Part shown: one piece after another, positions 1 to 7,169 of the stretch | How the letters are laid out: the number at the start of each line of letters is the position of its first letter | How positions within the stretch are numbered: the stretch's first letter is position 1 | From: an uncultured Ideonella sp. | GTDB lineage: Bacteria; Pseudomonadota; Gammaproteobacteria; Burkholderiales; Burkholderiaceae | Reading direction: 5' to 3' | NCBI GenBank assembly: GCA_946479475.1 | Contig: CAMLGG010000140.1 | Span: 1 to 13,789 of the forward strand | Length of the DNA: 13,789 bases | Position numbers and translations under genes: made by a program | The notes under the pieces: model-generated | Told to the model about the DNA's origin: nothing | Seen by the model: the letters and a program-made list of their open reading frames with translations, nothing else | Database searches by the model: none

Positions 1-612
1 GTCAAGCGCGGCGACAAGGTCAAGGGCCCGATCAAGTCGATCACCGACTTCGGCGTCTTCGTGGGCCTGGCCGCCGGCATCGACGGCCTGGTGCACCTGT
101 CGGACCTTTCCTGGCACGAGCCGGGCGAGACCGCCGTGCGCAACTACAAGAAGGGCCAGGAGGTCGAGGCCGTGGTGCTGGGCATCGATGTCGAGCGCGA
201 GCGCATCTCCCTGGGCATCAAGCAGCTGGACGGCGACCCGTTCGCGACCTTCACCTCGGTCAATGACCGCGGCATGATCGTCACCGGCACCGTCAAGACG
301 GTCGATCCGCGCGGTGCCGAAGTGCAGCTGGCCGACGACGTCCTGGGCTACCTGCGCGCCTCCGAGATCAGCCGCGACCGCGTCGAGGACGCCCGCAACG
401 TGCTGAAGGAAGGCGACGAGGTCTCGGTGATGATCGTCAACGTCGACCGCAAGACGCGCAACATCCAGCTGTCGATCAAGGCCAAGGATCAGGCCGACCA
501 GCAGGAAGCCATGCAGCGCCTGTCCGCCGCCAACGAGCGCGAGACCGCCGGCACGACCAGCCTGGGCGCCCTGCTGCGCGCCAAGCTGGACAACCAGAAG
601 GACAACGGCTGA
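1..612 (+). CDS. rpsA: 30S ribosomal protein S1, C-terminal part (5' end outside window)
   Basis: The frame is open from the first base and ends at TGA 610-612, giving the last 203 residues of a protein normally about 560 residues long. Two S1 (OB-fold) RNA-binding repeats are visible, at about residues 3-74 (with [20 protein letters not shown], typical of the family) and 91-161. These should be the fifth and sixth repeats of the complete protein. A charged, flexible tail follows. S1 sits on the small ribosomal subunit, binds mRNA leaders and helps initiate translation of structured or weak-SD messages. ihfB begins 8 bases downstream, the classic rpsA-ihfB pairing of proteobacteria. The start, promoter and first four repeats lie upstream of the window. 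Identification is secure. Confidence 0.97.
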   Translation, partial: VKRGDKVKGPIKSITDFGVFVGLAAGIDGLVHLSDLSWHEPGETAVRNYKKGQEVEAVVLGIDVERERISLGIKQLDGDPFATFTSVNDRGMIVTGTVKTVDPRGAEVQLADDVLGYLRASEISRDRVEDARNVLKEGDEVSVMIVNVDRKTRNIQLSIKAKDQADQQEAMQRLSAANERETAGTTSLGALLRAKLDNQKDNG

Positions 613-620
613 ACTGACAT

Positions 621-947
621 ATGACCCGGTCCGATCTCGTTGCCCGGCTGGCGGATCGCTTCGCTCAACTGACGCAACGCGATACCGAGTTCGCGGTCAA
701 GACGATCCTCGACGCGATGTCCGACGCGCTCGCGCGCGGGCACCGCATCGAGATCCGCGGCTTCGGCAGCTTCTCGATCAACCGCCGCCCGCCGCGCGTG
801 GGGCGCAATCCCCGCAGCGGCGAGCAGGTGACCATCCCCGAGAAGCTGGTGCCCCACTTCAAGCCGGGCAAGGCGCTGCGCGAGGGCGTGGATGCCAGCC
901 TGCCGGTCGAAGCGCCGGCCGCGAAGGAAGAGGCCCCGAGCCCCTGA
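621..947 (+). CDS. ihfB: Integration host factor subunit beta
   Basis: This 108-residue protein is one half of the IHF heterodimer, which binds and sharply bends DNA in recombination, replication and transcription. The DNA-binding arm is plain at residues 43-67 ([10 protein letters not shown], then RVGRNPRSG). P64 in RNP corresponds to the proline that intercalates into the minor groove. [12 protein letters not shown] at 77-88 is the family's C-terminal signature and separates IhfB from ordinary HU. The E. coli protein has 94 residues; the extra 14 here are an Ala/Pro/Glu-rich tail of unknown role. The ATG follows the rpsA stop by 8 bases with only a weak ribosome-binding site, so it is probably read through from rpsA. 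An intrinsic terminator follows at 966-987. Confidence 0.97.
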   Translation: MTRSDLVARLADRFAQLTQRDTEFAVKTILDAMSDALARGHRIEIRGFGSFSINRRPPRVGRNPRSGEQVTIPEKLVPHFKPGKALREGVDASLPVEAPAAKEEAPSP

Positions 948-965
948 CCGATGCCGTTCCAGTCC

Positions 966-987
966 AGGGCCCTGCGGGGCCCTTTTT
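966..987 (+). terminator. Rho-independent terminator after ihfB
   Basis: A 7-bp perfect stem, AGGGCCC (966-972) with GGGCCCT (977-983), encloses the loop TGCG and runs into a five-T tract (983-987). It lies 18 bases after the ihfB stop and separates the rpsA-ihfB unit from lapA. Confidence 0.88.
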
Positions 988-1036
988 CATGGGCGAAACC
1001 GCGGCGACCATCGCCGCCACGCGGCTGCAGCCTCCG

Positions 1037-1042
1037 TAGAAT
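1037..1042 (+). promoter_or_regulatory. Possible -10 box for the lapA-lapB-gmhA-hldA-gmhB operon
   Basis: TAGAAT lies 8 bases before the lapA ATG and downstream of the ihfB terminator, so a new promoter is expected here. I see no convincing -35 hexamer 16-18 bases upstream. If used, transcription would start at about 1048-1050, giving a leaderless or nearly leaderless message. The call rests on one hexamer plus context. Confidence 0.4.
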
Positions 1043-1050
1043 CGGCTCCG

Positions 1051-1362
1051 ATGCGATTCCTCGTCTGGCTGTTCCGGGCCTTCATCTTCTTCTCGCTGTT
1101 CGCCTTCTCGCTGCACAACCAGCAGCCGGCCTCGGTGAACTGGGCCTTCGGCTATGCGTGGAGCGCGCCCATGGTGTTCATCGTGCTGGCCGCGTTTGCA
1201 GCCGGCACCGTCTTCGGCGTGCTGGCCATGACACCGAGCTGGTGGCGCCACCGGCAGCTGGCCCGCAAGCACGCCCCCGAAGCCGGCAACAGCCAGCTGA
1301 TGCCCTTGCCGTCGCCCAAGGCGGAGGAGCCGCGGCAGCCGGTGATCCCCGATGGAGCTTGA
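1051..1362 (+). CDS. lapA: LapA-domain inner-membrane protein (YciS family)
   Basis: This is a 103-residue protein with two hydrophobic segments at about residues 3-21 and 38-60. They are separated by LHNQQPASVNWAFGYAW, the short periplasmic-loop pattern of the LapA/YciS family (E. coli LapA is 102 residues). A basic stretch (WWRHRQLARK) and a Pro-rich hydrophilic tail follow the second segment. LapA works with LapB at the inner membrane in LPS assembly and in FtsH-dependent control of LpxC. The ATG at 1051 places the first membrane segment at the N terminus as in relatives, and a longer frame upstream would run back through the terminator. The 3' end overlaps lapB by 11 bases, suggesting translational coupling. 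The family call rests on topology, size, motif and position before lapB. Confidence 0.87.
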   Translation: MRFLVWLFRAFIFFSLFAFSLHNQQPASVNWAFGYAWSAPMVFIVLAAFAAGTVFGVLAMTPSWWRHRQLARKHAPEAGNSQLMPLPSPKAEEPRQPVIPDGA

Positions 1363-2503
1363 ACTTCCCTACTGGTGGCTGCTGGCCCTGCCGGTCGCCT
1401 TCGCCTTCGGCTGGCTGGCATCGCGGCTGGACCTGAGACAGCTCAAGCGCGAGGACCGCGAGTCGCCCAAGGCCTACTTCAAGGGCCTGAACCTGCTGTT
1501 GAACGAGCAGCAGGACAAGGCGATCGATGCCTTCATCGAGGCGGTGCAGCACGATCCGGACACGTCCGAGCTGCACTTTGCCCTCGGCAACCTCTTTCGC
1601 CGCCGCGGCGAGTTCGAGCGGGCGGTCCGCGTCCACCAGCACCTGCTCGGCCGCGCCGACCTGGCCAGCAGCGAACGCGACCGCGCCCAGCATGCCCTGG
1701 CGCAGGACTTCATGAAGGCCGGCCTGTTCGACCGCGCGGAGCAAGCCTACCGAGCGCTGCAGGGGACGGCCTTCGAGACCGAGGCCCGCCTCGCCCTGCT
1801 GAACCTGTACGAGCGCTCCCGCGACTGGTCGGCCGCTGCCGAGACGGCGGCCGCGTTGGAGCGCAGCGGGACCGGCTCCTTCGGCACCCGCATCGCTCAC
1901 CACTGGTGCGAGTCGGCCCTGGAAGCCGATGCGAAGGGCCAGGGCGAAGCTGCACAGGCCGCGTTGGCCAAGGCCCGGGCTGCGGCGCCGCACGCGCCCC
2001 GGCCGCTGCTGCTGATGGGCCAGCGGCTGGCCAAGGCGGGCCGCCACGCCGAGGCCCTGGCCGCCTGGGATGACCTGCGCCTTCGAGACCTGCCCTCCTT
2101 CGCGCTCATCGCCGCCGAGTACGCCGACAGCGCTCGCGCCGCAGGCCAGGTGGAGGCGGCCCGGCAGCGCCTTCGCGCCGCCTACGAACAGGCTCCTGGC
2201 CTCGACTTTCTTCGAGCCCTGGCCCGCATCGAAGGCCACGAGCTGGCGGCCGAGGCCGAGCTGCTGCCCCACCTGCGCCAGCAGCCCACCCTGACGGCCG
2301 CGCAGGCCGTCCTGGCCCGGCCCGTCGAGCAATGGAACGCCGAAGCGGCCCAGGCCGTGGGCGAGGCGATTGCCCGTGCCGCCAAGCCGCAGCAACGCTA
2401 CCGGTGCGCCGCCTGCGGTTTCGAGGCCCAGCGCTATTTCTGGCAATGTCCCGGCTGCCTGAGCTGGGACAGCTTCCCGCCCCGCCGCGTGGAGGAACTG
2501 TGA
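1352..2503 (+). CDS. lapB: LPS assembly protein B (YciM), TPR protein with rubredoxin-like domain
   Basis: This 383-residue protein has an N-terminal membrane anchor at about residues 6-22, followed by a cytoplasmic helical-repeat region from about residue 35 (YFKGLNLLLNEQQDKAIDAF and DTSELHFALGNLFRRRGEFE are typical TPR units). It ends in a metal-binding knuckle with C352-X2-C355 and C366-X2-C369, followed by SWDSFPP. This anchor-TPR-rubredoxin layout is diagnostic of LapB, and the E. coli protein is 389 residues. LapB promotes FtsH degradation of LpxC and so limits LPS synthesis; the rubredoxin-like domain is needed for its function in E. coli. The start overlaps lapA by 11 bases and the stop overlaps the gmhA GTG by 4. 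Cotranscription with heptose genes ties LPS quality control to core precursor supply. Confidence 0.94.
   Translation: MELELPYWWLLALPVAFAFGWLASRLDLRQLKREDRESPKAYFKGLNLLLNEQQDKAIDAFIEAVQHDPDTSELHFALGNLFRRRGEFERAVRVHQHLLGRADLASSERDRAQHALAQDFMKAGLFDRAEQAYRALQGTAFETEARLALLNLYERSRDWSAAAETAAALERSGTGSFGTRIAHHWCESALEADAKGQGEAAQAALAKARAAAPHAPRPLLLMGQRLAKAGRHAEALAAWDDLRLRDLPSFALIAAEYADSARAAGQVEAARQRLRAAYEQAPGLDFLRALARIEGHELAAEAELLPHLRQQPTLTAAQAVLARPVEQWNAEAAQAVGEAIARAAKPQQRYRCAACGFEAQRYFWQCPGCLSWDSFPPRRVEEL
2491..2495 (+). promoter_or_regulatory. Ribosome-binding site that fixes the gmhA GTG start
   Basis: GGAGG lies inside the lapB 3' end, 4 bases before GTG 2500-2502. It supports the GTG that overlaps the lapB stop (GTGA) over the in-frame ATG codons farther upstream, which would run deep into lapB. 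Confidence 0.7.
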
Positions 2504-3084
2504 ACACCGCCGCCCCACCCAACCTCTTCGCGGCCAACCTGGCCGAGCACCTGCAGCTGTTCCAGCACCTGGTCAGCATCGAGGCCGACGTGATGCGCGC
2601 CGGCACCCTGATCGCCGACACCCTGCGGGCGCACGGCAAGCTGCTGTCGTGCGGCAATGGCGGCTCGGCAGCCGACGCGCAACACATCGCCTCGGAACTG
2701 ACCGGCCGCTTCATCCACGAGCGCAAGCCGCTGGCCGGCATCGCGCTGACGACGGACAGCTCCGCCCTGACCTGCATAGGCAACGACTACAGCTTCGACG
2801 ACATCTTCTCCCGCCAGTTGCTGGCGCTCGGCAGGCCGGCCGACGCCCTGCTCGCCATCTCGACCTCGGGCAACTCGCCCAACGTCGTGAAGGCGGCCGA
2901 GGTCGCTCGCGAAACCGGCATCAAGGTCGTCGGCCTGCTGGGCCGCGATGGCGGCCGCCTGAAGGGGCTTTCCGACGTGGCCATCGTCGTCCCCCACACC
3001 GCTACCGCACGGATCCAGGAAGCCCACCTGCTGGTGATCCACACCTTGTGCGGCCTGATCGAGCAACAGCTCGGGCTGGCATGA
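2500..3084 (+). CDS. gmhA: Phosphoheptose isomerase (sedoheptulose 7-phosphate isomerase)
   Basis: This 194-residue SIS-fold enzyme converts sedoheptulose 7-phosphate to D-glycero-D-manno-heptose 7-phosphate, the first step of ADP-heptose synthesis in the cytoplasm. The phosphosugar-binding GNGGSAADAQHIASEL lies at residues 52-67 and STSGNSPNV follows in the middle of the protein. The zinc and catalytic set expected from studied GmhA enzymes can be placed at H62, E66, Q173 and H181 (in IQEAH and VIHTL). Length matches E. coli GmhA (192). The chosen GTG overlaps the lapB stop and has a GGAGG site; homologues start similarly shortly before the first helix. It overlaps hldA by 4 bases (ATGA). 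The fold alone could suggest DiaA, but the conserved metal site and the hldA-gmhB neighbours favour GmhA. Confidence 0.95.
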   Translation: MNTAAPPNLFAANLAEHLQLFQHLVSIEADVMRAGTLIADTLRAHGKLLSCGNGGSAADAQHIASELTGRFIHERKPLAGIALTTDSSALTCIGNDYSFDDIFSRQLLALGRPADALLAISTSGNSPNVVKAAEVARETGIKVVGLLGRDGGRLKGLSDVAIVVPHTATARIQEAHLLVIHTLCGLIEQQLGLA

Positions 3085-4025
3085 CGGTTCGTTGCGCGTT
3101 GCCCCCTCGCGAGCGCCTCGCCGCCTGCCGCGTGCTGGTCGTCGGCGACGTGATGCTCGACCGCTACTGGTTCGGTGCGGTCGACCGCATCTCGCCCGAG
3201 GCGCCGGTGCCCGTGGTGCGCGTCACGCGGGAGGAGGATCGCCTCGGCGGCGCGGCCAACGTGGCAGTGAACGCCCAGTCGCTCGGCGCCTCGGCCACGC
3301 TGCTGACGGTCGTCGGCGACGACGAGCCGGCGCGGCGGCTGGAGCAGTTGCTGGCGGAGCGCAGGATCCGCAGCGCGATCGGCCACGACCCCCAGCTCAA
3401 GACCATCGTCAAGCTGCGCGTGATCGGCCGCTCGCAGCAGCTGATCCGGGTCGATTTCGAGAACACCCCGGACCACGAGGTGCTGGCCCAGATGCTGAGC
3501 TCCTTCGAGGCGGAGCTGGCGCGGCACGACGCCGTCGTCTTCTCCGACTACGGCAAGGGCGGCCTGGCCCACATCCCGCGGATGATCGAGCTCGCCCGCA
3601 CCGCCGGCAAGCCGGTCCTCGTCGACCCCAAGGGCCACGACTACCAGCGCTATGCCGGCTCGACGGTGCTGACGCCCAATCGCGGCGAACTGGCACAGAT
3701 CACCGGCCCCTGGCGAGACGAGGCCCAGCTGACGGCCCAGGCGCAGTCCATGAGGCGCGAGCTCAGGCTCGACGCCCTGCTGCTGACCCGTTCCGAGGAG
3801 GGCATGACGCTGTTCGACGAGCTGGGTGCCAGCCACGTGCCGGCCGAGGCACGCGAGGTGTTCGACGTGACCGGCGCTGGCGACACCGTCATCGCGACCC
3901 TGGCGGCCCTCGTCGGCAGCGGCGTCAGCCTGCGCGATGCCGTGCCCTGGGCCAACCACGCCGCCAGCCTGGTCGTGGGCAAGTTCGGCACTGCGAGCGT
4001 GAGCTACGACGAACTCGCCGCATGA
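3081..4025 (+). CDS. hldA: D-glycero-beta-D-manno-heptose-7-phosphate kinase
   Basis: This 314-residue PfkB/ribokinase-family enzyme phosphorylates heptose 7-phosphate at position 1 to give the 1,7-bisphosphate. The N-terminal VLVVGDVMLDRYWFG and RISPEAPVPV are characteristic of the heptose kinase. The PfkB glycine signature is LGGAAN at residues 55-60, and the catalytic anion-hole motif DVTGAGDT lies at 262-269 with D268 the expected base. The protein stops after the kinase domain, so it is the single-domain form (HldA, old name RfaE1) and not the bifunctional HldE of E. coli. A separate HldC nucleotidyltransferase must therefore be encoded elsewhere. Four-base overlaps join it to gmhA and gmhB. 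Confidence 0.95.
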   Translation: MTVRCALPPRERLAACRVLVVGDVMLDRYWFGAVDRISPEAPVPVVRVTREEDRLGGAANVAVNAQSLGASATLLTVVGDDEPARRLEQLLAERRIRSAIGHDPQLKTIVKLRVIGRSQQLIRVDFENTPDHEVLAQMLSSFEAELARHDAVVFSDYGKGGLAHIPRMIELARTAGKPVLVDPKGHDYQRYAGSTVLTPNRGELAQITGPWRDEAQLTAQAQSMRRELRLDALLLTRSEEGMTLFDELGASHVPAEAREVFDVTGAGDTVIATLAALVGSGVSLRDAVPWANHAASLVVGKFGTASVSYDELAA

Positions 4026-4588
4026 AGAAGATGCCGCGCCGCGCCGCCTTCCTGGACCGCGATGGCGTGATCAACCGCGAAGTCGGCTACCTGCACCGCT
4101 GGGCGGATTTCGAGTTCCTGCCGGGCGCTCTCGAGGCGATGCGGCAACTGCACGAAGCCGGCTACGCGTTGGTCATCGTCACCAACCAGTCCGGCATCGC
4201 CAGGGGCTACTACACCGAGGCCGACTACCAGGCGCTGACGATGGAGCTGCGGCAGGCCATGGAAAGAGCCGGCTGCCCCGCAGCCGGCATCTACCACTGC
4301 CCCCACCATCCCGGAGGGAGCGTCAGCGCCTACGCCGTCGCATGCGAATGCCGCAAGCCGCGACCCGGCATGCTGCTGCGGGCCGCGCGCGAGCTGCGAC
4401 TCGACCTGCCCGCTTCGTTGATCGTGGGCGACAAGCTGGCCGATGCGCAGGCCGGACGCAGTGCCGGCGTCGGGCGCGTGTACCTGGTGCGCTCGGGGCA
4501 CGAACTCGAGGAAGGCGCCGAGGCCGCGGCCGACGGCACCTTCGGTGACCTGGCCGAGTGCGTGCGCCAGGTCCTCGGCCACCCCTAG
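4022..4588 (+). CDS. gmhB: D-glycero-beta-D-manno-heptose 1,7-bisphosphate 7-phosphatase
   Basis: This 188-residue HAD-superfamily phosphatase removes the 7-phosphate from heptose 1,7-bisphosphate, leaving heptose 1-phosphate for nucleotidyl transfer. HAD motif I is FLDRDGVIN at residues 10-18 (D12 nucleophile, D14 acid/base). Motif II is TNQSG at 54-58 and motif IV is VGDKLAD at 135-141. The structural zinc site of the GmhB family is present as C93, H95, C108 and C110 (HCPHHP and CECRKP). Related HisB-type phosphatases share the fold and zinc loop, but the upstream gmhA and hldA settle the role. It is the last gene of the plus-strand operon. Its TAG stop is interlocked with the TAG stop of the convergent pseI, and I see no terminator between them. 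Confidence 0.95.
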   Translation: MKKMPRRAAFLDRDGVINREVGYLHRWADFEFLPGALEAMRQLHEAGYALVIVTNQSGIARGYYTEADYQALTMELRQAMERAGCPAAGIYHCPHHPGGSVSAYAVACECRKPRPGMLLRAARELRLDLPASLIVGDKLADAQAGRSAGVGRVYLVRSGHELEEGAEAAADGTFGDLAECVRQVLGHP

Positions 4589-5652
4589 TCGAGCAGGTCC
4601 CAGGACAAGGGCGTGCCCCGCTTGACCGCTTGCCGGACGCGCCGGCCGATGACCGCATCCTGGTGCTTCGGCGCAAGGCCGAAGCCCGGCCGGATAGCGC
4701 GGACCGCATCAGCCGTCAGCGCCTCGCCGGCAGCCATGTCACGCACGACGTAGAGCGAACGCCGGAAGGCGAGCGACTTCTTCTCCTGCGCCGACTGCAC
4801 GCCATAGCTCACCTGACCGAGGCCCTGCCAGGCCCGCTCGGTCTCGACGACCAGCGCGGCCATCTCGGCCGGCTCCAGCGAAAAGCTGGAGTCGACGCCG
4901 CCATCGGCGCGCGCCAGGGTGAAGTGCTTCTCCACCACCGTCGCGCCGAGCGCCACCGCGGCCACGGCCACGCCGACGCCCATCGTGTGGTCCGAAAGCC
5001 CGACCTGGCATCCGAACAACTCGCGCATGTGGGGGATCGTCGCGACGTTGGTGAACTCCGGCGAAGCCGGGTAGGTGCTGGTGCACTTGAGCAGCACGAA
5101 ATCCTCGCAGCCGGCCTCGCGGATCGCCTCGACCGTCTCGGCCAGCTCGCCCACCGAAGCCATGCCCGTCGACACGATCATCGGCTTGCCGGTCTTCGCC
5201 ACGCGGCGGATCAGCGGGATGTCGGTGTTCTCGAACGACGCGATCTTGTAGCACGGCACGTCCAGCGTCTCGAGGAAGTCGACGGCGCTCTCGTCGAAAG
5301 GCGTGCTGAAGGCCAGCATGCCGTGCCGGCGGGCGCGCTCGAAGATCGGCCCGTGCCATTCCCACGGGGTGTGCGCCTCGTCGTACAGCTTGTGCAGCGA
5401 CTTGCCCTTCCAGAGGCTGCCCTGGTCGGTGATGCGGAAGGCGTCGTCGTCGACGTCCAGCGTCATCGTGTCGGCGGTGTAGGTCTGGATCTTCAAGGCG
5501 TGGGCACCGGCACCGGCCGCCGCATCGACGATCGCCAGGGCGCGATCGAGCGACTGGTTGTGGTTGCCCGACATCTCGGCAATCACGAACGGGCGGTGGC
5601 CGGAGCCGACCAGGCGGTCGCCGATCCGGATGGTGGCTTGGCTTCGGTTCAT
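4585..5652 (-). CDS. pseI: Pseudaminic acid synthase
   Basis: This 355-residue NeuB-family enzyme condenses 2,4-diacetamido-2,4,6-trideoxy-L-altrose with phosphoenolpyruvate to form pseudaminic acid. The TIM-barrel synthase domain opens with FVIAEMSGNHNQSLDRAL (residues 22-39), the form seen in PseI rather than in sialic acid synthases. It continues with STGMAS (151-156), GLSDHTMG (208-215) and EKHFTL (231-236). An antifreeze-like SAF domain covers about 292-355 (RSLYVVRDMAAGE onward). The ATG at 5652 overlaps the pseGH stop by 4 bases; a longer open frame to 5991 lies entirely within the upstream gene and was not used. It ends the minus-strand operon, with its stop interlocked with that of gmhB. 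The pse neighbours make NeuB or LegI unlikely. Confidence 0.94.
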   Translation of the reverse strand: MNRSQATIRIGDRLVGSGHRPFVIAEMSGNHNQSLDRALAIVDAAAGAGAHALKIQTYTADTMTLDVDDDAFRITDQGSLWKGKSLHKLYDEAHTPWEWHGPIFERARRHGMLAFSTPFDESAVDFLETLDVPCYKIASFENTDIPLIRRVAKTGKPMIVSTGMASVGELAETVEAIREAGCEDFVLLKCTSTYPASPEFTNVATIPHMRELFGCQVGLSDHTMGVGVAVAAVALGATVVEKHFTLARADGGVDSSFSLEPAEMAALVVETERAWQGLGQVSYGVQSAQEKKSLAFRRSLYVVRDMAAGEALTADAVRAIRPGFGLAPKHQDAVIGRRVRQAVKRGTPLSWDLLD

Positions 5653-7169
5653 GGGGTCAGGCCCTTCTCGAAATGGTGTGAACAGGCGGTGTAGCCGCCT
5701 TGCTCGAAAAGCTGGAGGGACGCCCGGTTGCCGGACAGGACCTCGGCCACCAGCGTACGCACGCCGGGCCGCTCGCGGCGCAGCCAGGTTTCGGCGGCCG
5801 CCAGCAGCTCGTGGCCGAGGCCCTGGCCTTCGCGGCCGGGGGCCAGGTAGAGCGAAACCTCGGCGCGCCGGCCGTCGGCCTCCAGGTCGTAGCGCAACAC
5901 GCCGACTGGCTCGCCTTCCAGGTGGCCGACGAGCAGTTCGCGGCACGGGTCGGCGAGCACGGCGTCGAACCAGCGCTGGTGATCTGCCCACGCGATGGGC
6001 GCGGACGAACGCGAGACGCGGCGAACGGCTTCGGCATTGCGGCCTTCATGGACGAAGGCACTGTCGGCAGCAGTCGCGGGGCGCACCGTCAAGGGCAGCC
6101 GGCACAGTTGCTGCGCGACGCGCTGTGCACCTCGGCCATCGACGAGCGCGAATGCGGCGGCACCGAGCTGCGCCCGGCGCACCGGGTCGAACCACAAGGC
6201 CTCGATCGGCGTGCGCCAGTCACGCAACTGCGGCGCGCACAGGACGCCGGCGCGCGCAGCCGTGGCGACCTGCTCGAGCTGGTTGTCCGCCTGGGCAACG
6301 GCGAGTGTCGGCAAGCCCAGCGCACACCTCTCCCACGTGGCACCGCCGCCCGCGCCGATGGCCAGGTCGGCTTCGGCCATCAGCTCGGCCATGCGCTCTG
6401 TCTGCACATGGCAGGCCCACGATTGCCGCTCGGCACAGAACGCCTGCAACGCCTCGCGCGCGGGATGCAGGGCTCCGATCACCGCATCGACGGCAAACGG
6501 CCCCACGCCTGATCGCCGCAGTTCGTCCAGCGCCTCGAGCACGCGGCCCGTGGCATTGCGCGCATCGAATCCGCCGAAGAAGACCAGCACGCGCTGGACC
6601 GACTCACCCCGCGGCGGCATGGCCTGGCGTGCCGCCGCGAACTCGGGCCGCAGCAATGCGAAGCGCGGGCCCAGCAGCTGTCGCGTGCCGGCGCCGACAC
6701 GGCCGGCATAGCGTCGTGCCATGTCGTCATGGAGATTCGGATCGAGCAGCAGATCGACTTCGTGCGGCCGGTCGGCCAGATCGTCGATCGCCAGGATCCG
6801 CCTAGCCTTCGCGCGCAACTGCCGCTCCCAGCCAGCGTCGAGCGCGTAGTGATCGACCACCAGCGCATCCCAGGCTTCTTCGCCCAGGGCGCGTTGCGCA
6901 TCCGCCGCGTCGGTCTGCCAATCGGTGCCCAGCCAATCGGCGTGGGCGGGCTCGCCCGGCGAGGCCCGATACGTTGCCGCGGCCGGCCCGAGATCCACCC
7001 ACGCCAGGCCTTGGCGGGCCAGCCAATCGCCCCAGGCCGCTGGCAAGGCACGGCACAGGAACAGCACCTGTGCACCCTGCTGCCGCAAAGCCCCCGCCAG
7101 GGTGGCGCAGCGGACCAGGTGGCCGGAGCCGATGCGCTCGCTCGCATCGACGCGAAAGGCGATCTTCAT
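5649..7169 (-). CDS. pseG: Fused PseG hydrolase and GNAT acetyltransferase (PseH-like)
   Basis: This is a 506-residue two-domain protein. Residues 1 to about 355 are PseG, a GT-B-fold hydrolase that removes UDP from UDP-2,4-diacetamido-2,4,6-trideoxy-L-altrose. It begins MKIAFRVDASERIGSGHLVR with the catalytic histidine of the family at H17, and carries IGAGGGATWERCALGLP at 271-287. Residues about 359-506 form a GNAT domain that begins LTVRPATAADS and has an acetyl-CoA loop EGQGLG at 447-452, then VLSGNRASLQLFEQGGY typical of GNAT C termini. The GNAT part most likely supplies the PseH step, the N-4 acetylation, since no separate pseH is present. PseG alone is usually about 275-340 residues. 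There is no internal stop or frameshift. The ATG overlaps the pseF stop by 4 bases. Confidence 0.9.
   Translation of the reverse strand: MKIAFRVDASERIGSGHLVRCATLAGALRQQGAQVLFLCRALPAAWGDWLARQGLAWVDLGPAAATYRASPGEPAHADWLGTDWQTDAADAQRALGEEAWDALVVDHYALDAGWERQLRAKARRILAIDDLADRPHEVDLLLDPNLHDDMARRYAGRVGAGTRQLLGPRFALLRPEFAAARQAMPPRGESVQRVLVFFGGFDARNATGRVLEALDELRRSGVGPFAVDAVIGALHPAREALQAFCAERQSWACHVQTERMAELMAEADLAIGAGGGATWERCALGLPTLAVAQADNQLEQVATAARAGVLCAPQLRDWRTPIEALWFDPVRRAQLGAAAFALVDGRGAQRVAQQLCRLPLTVRPATAADSAFVHEGRNAEAVRRVSRSSAPIAWADHQRWFDAVLADPCRELLVGHLEGEPVGVLRYDLEADGRRAEVSLYLAPGREGQGLGHELLAAAETWLRRERPGVRTLVAEVLSGNRASLQLFEQGGYTACSHHFEKGLTP

Noticed and set aside
1178..2518. Long minus-strand open frame (446 codons) opposite lapB
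   Set aside because: It is a shadow of lapB in high-GC DNA. Its product is Gly/Leu/Gln-rich without a recognisable fold, while lapB has diagnostic motifs.
2787..3959. Long minus-strand open frame (390 codons) opposite gmhA and hldA
   Set aside because: It lies antisense to two genes with intact catalytic motifs, its composition is typical of a shadow frame, and no domain is recognisable.
4571..4606. Short inverted repeat GTCCT/AGGAC across the gmhB-pseI junction as a terminator
   Set aside because: It is only 5 bp with a 26-base loop and no T tract on either strand.
4558..5694. Plus-strand open frame (378 codons) opposite pseI
   Set aside because: It is a mirror of the pseI codon pattern, His/Arg/Asp-rich without motifs.
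5653..5991. N-terminal extension of pseI
   Set aside because: The added residues lie inside the pseGH gene and do not resemble PseI. The ATG at 5652 fits the family's start and overlaps the upstream stop by 4 bases.
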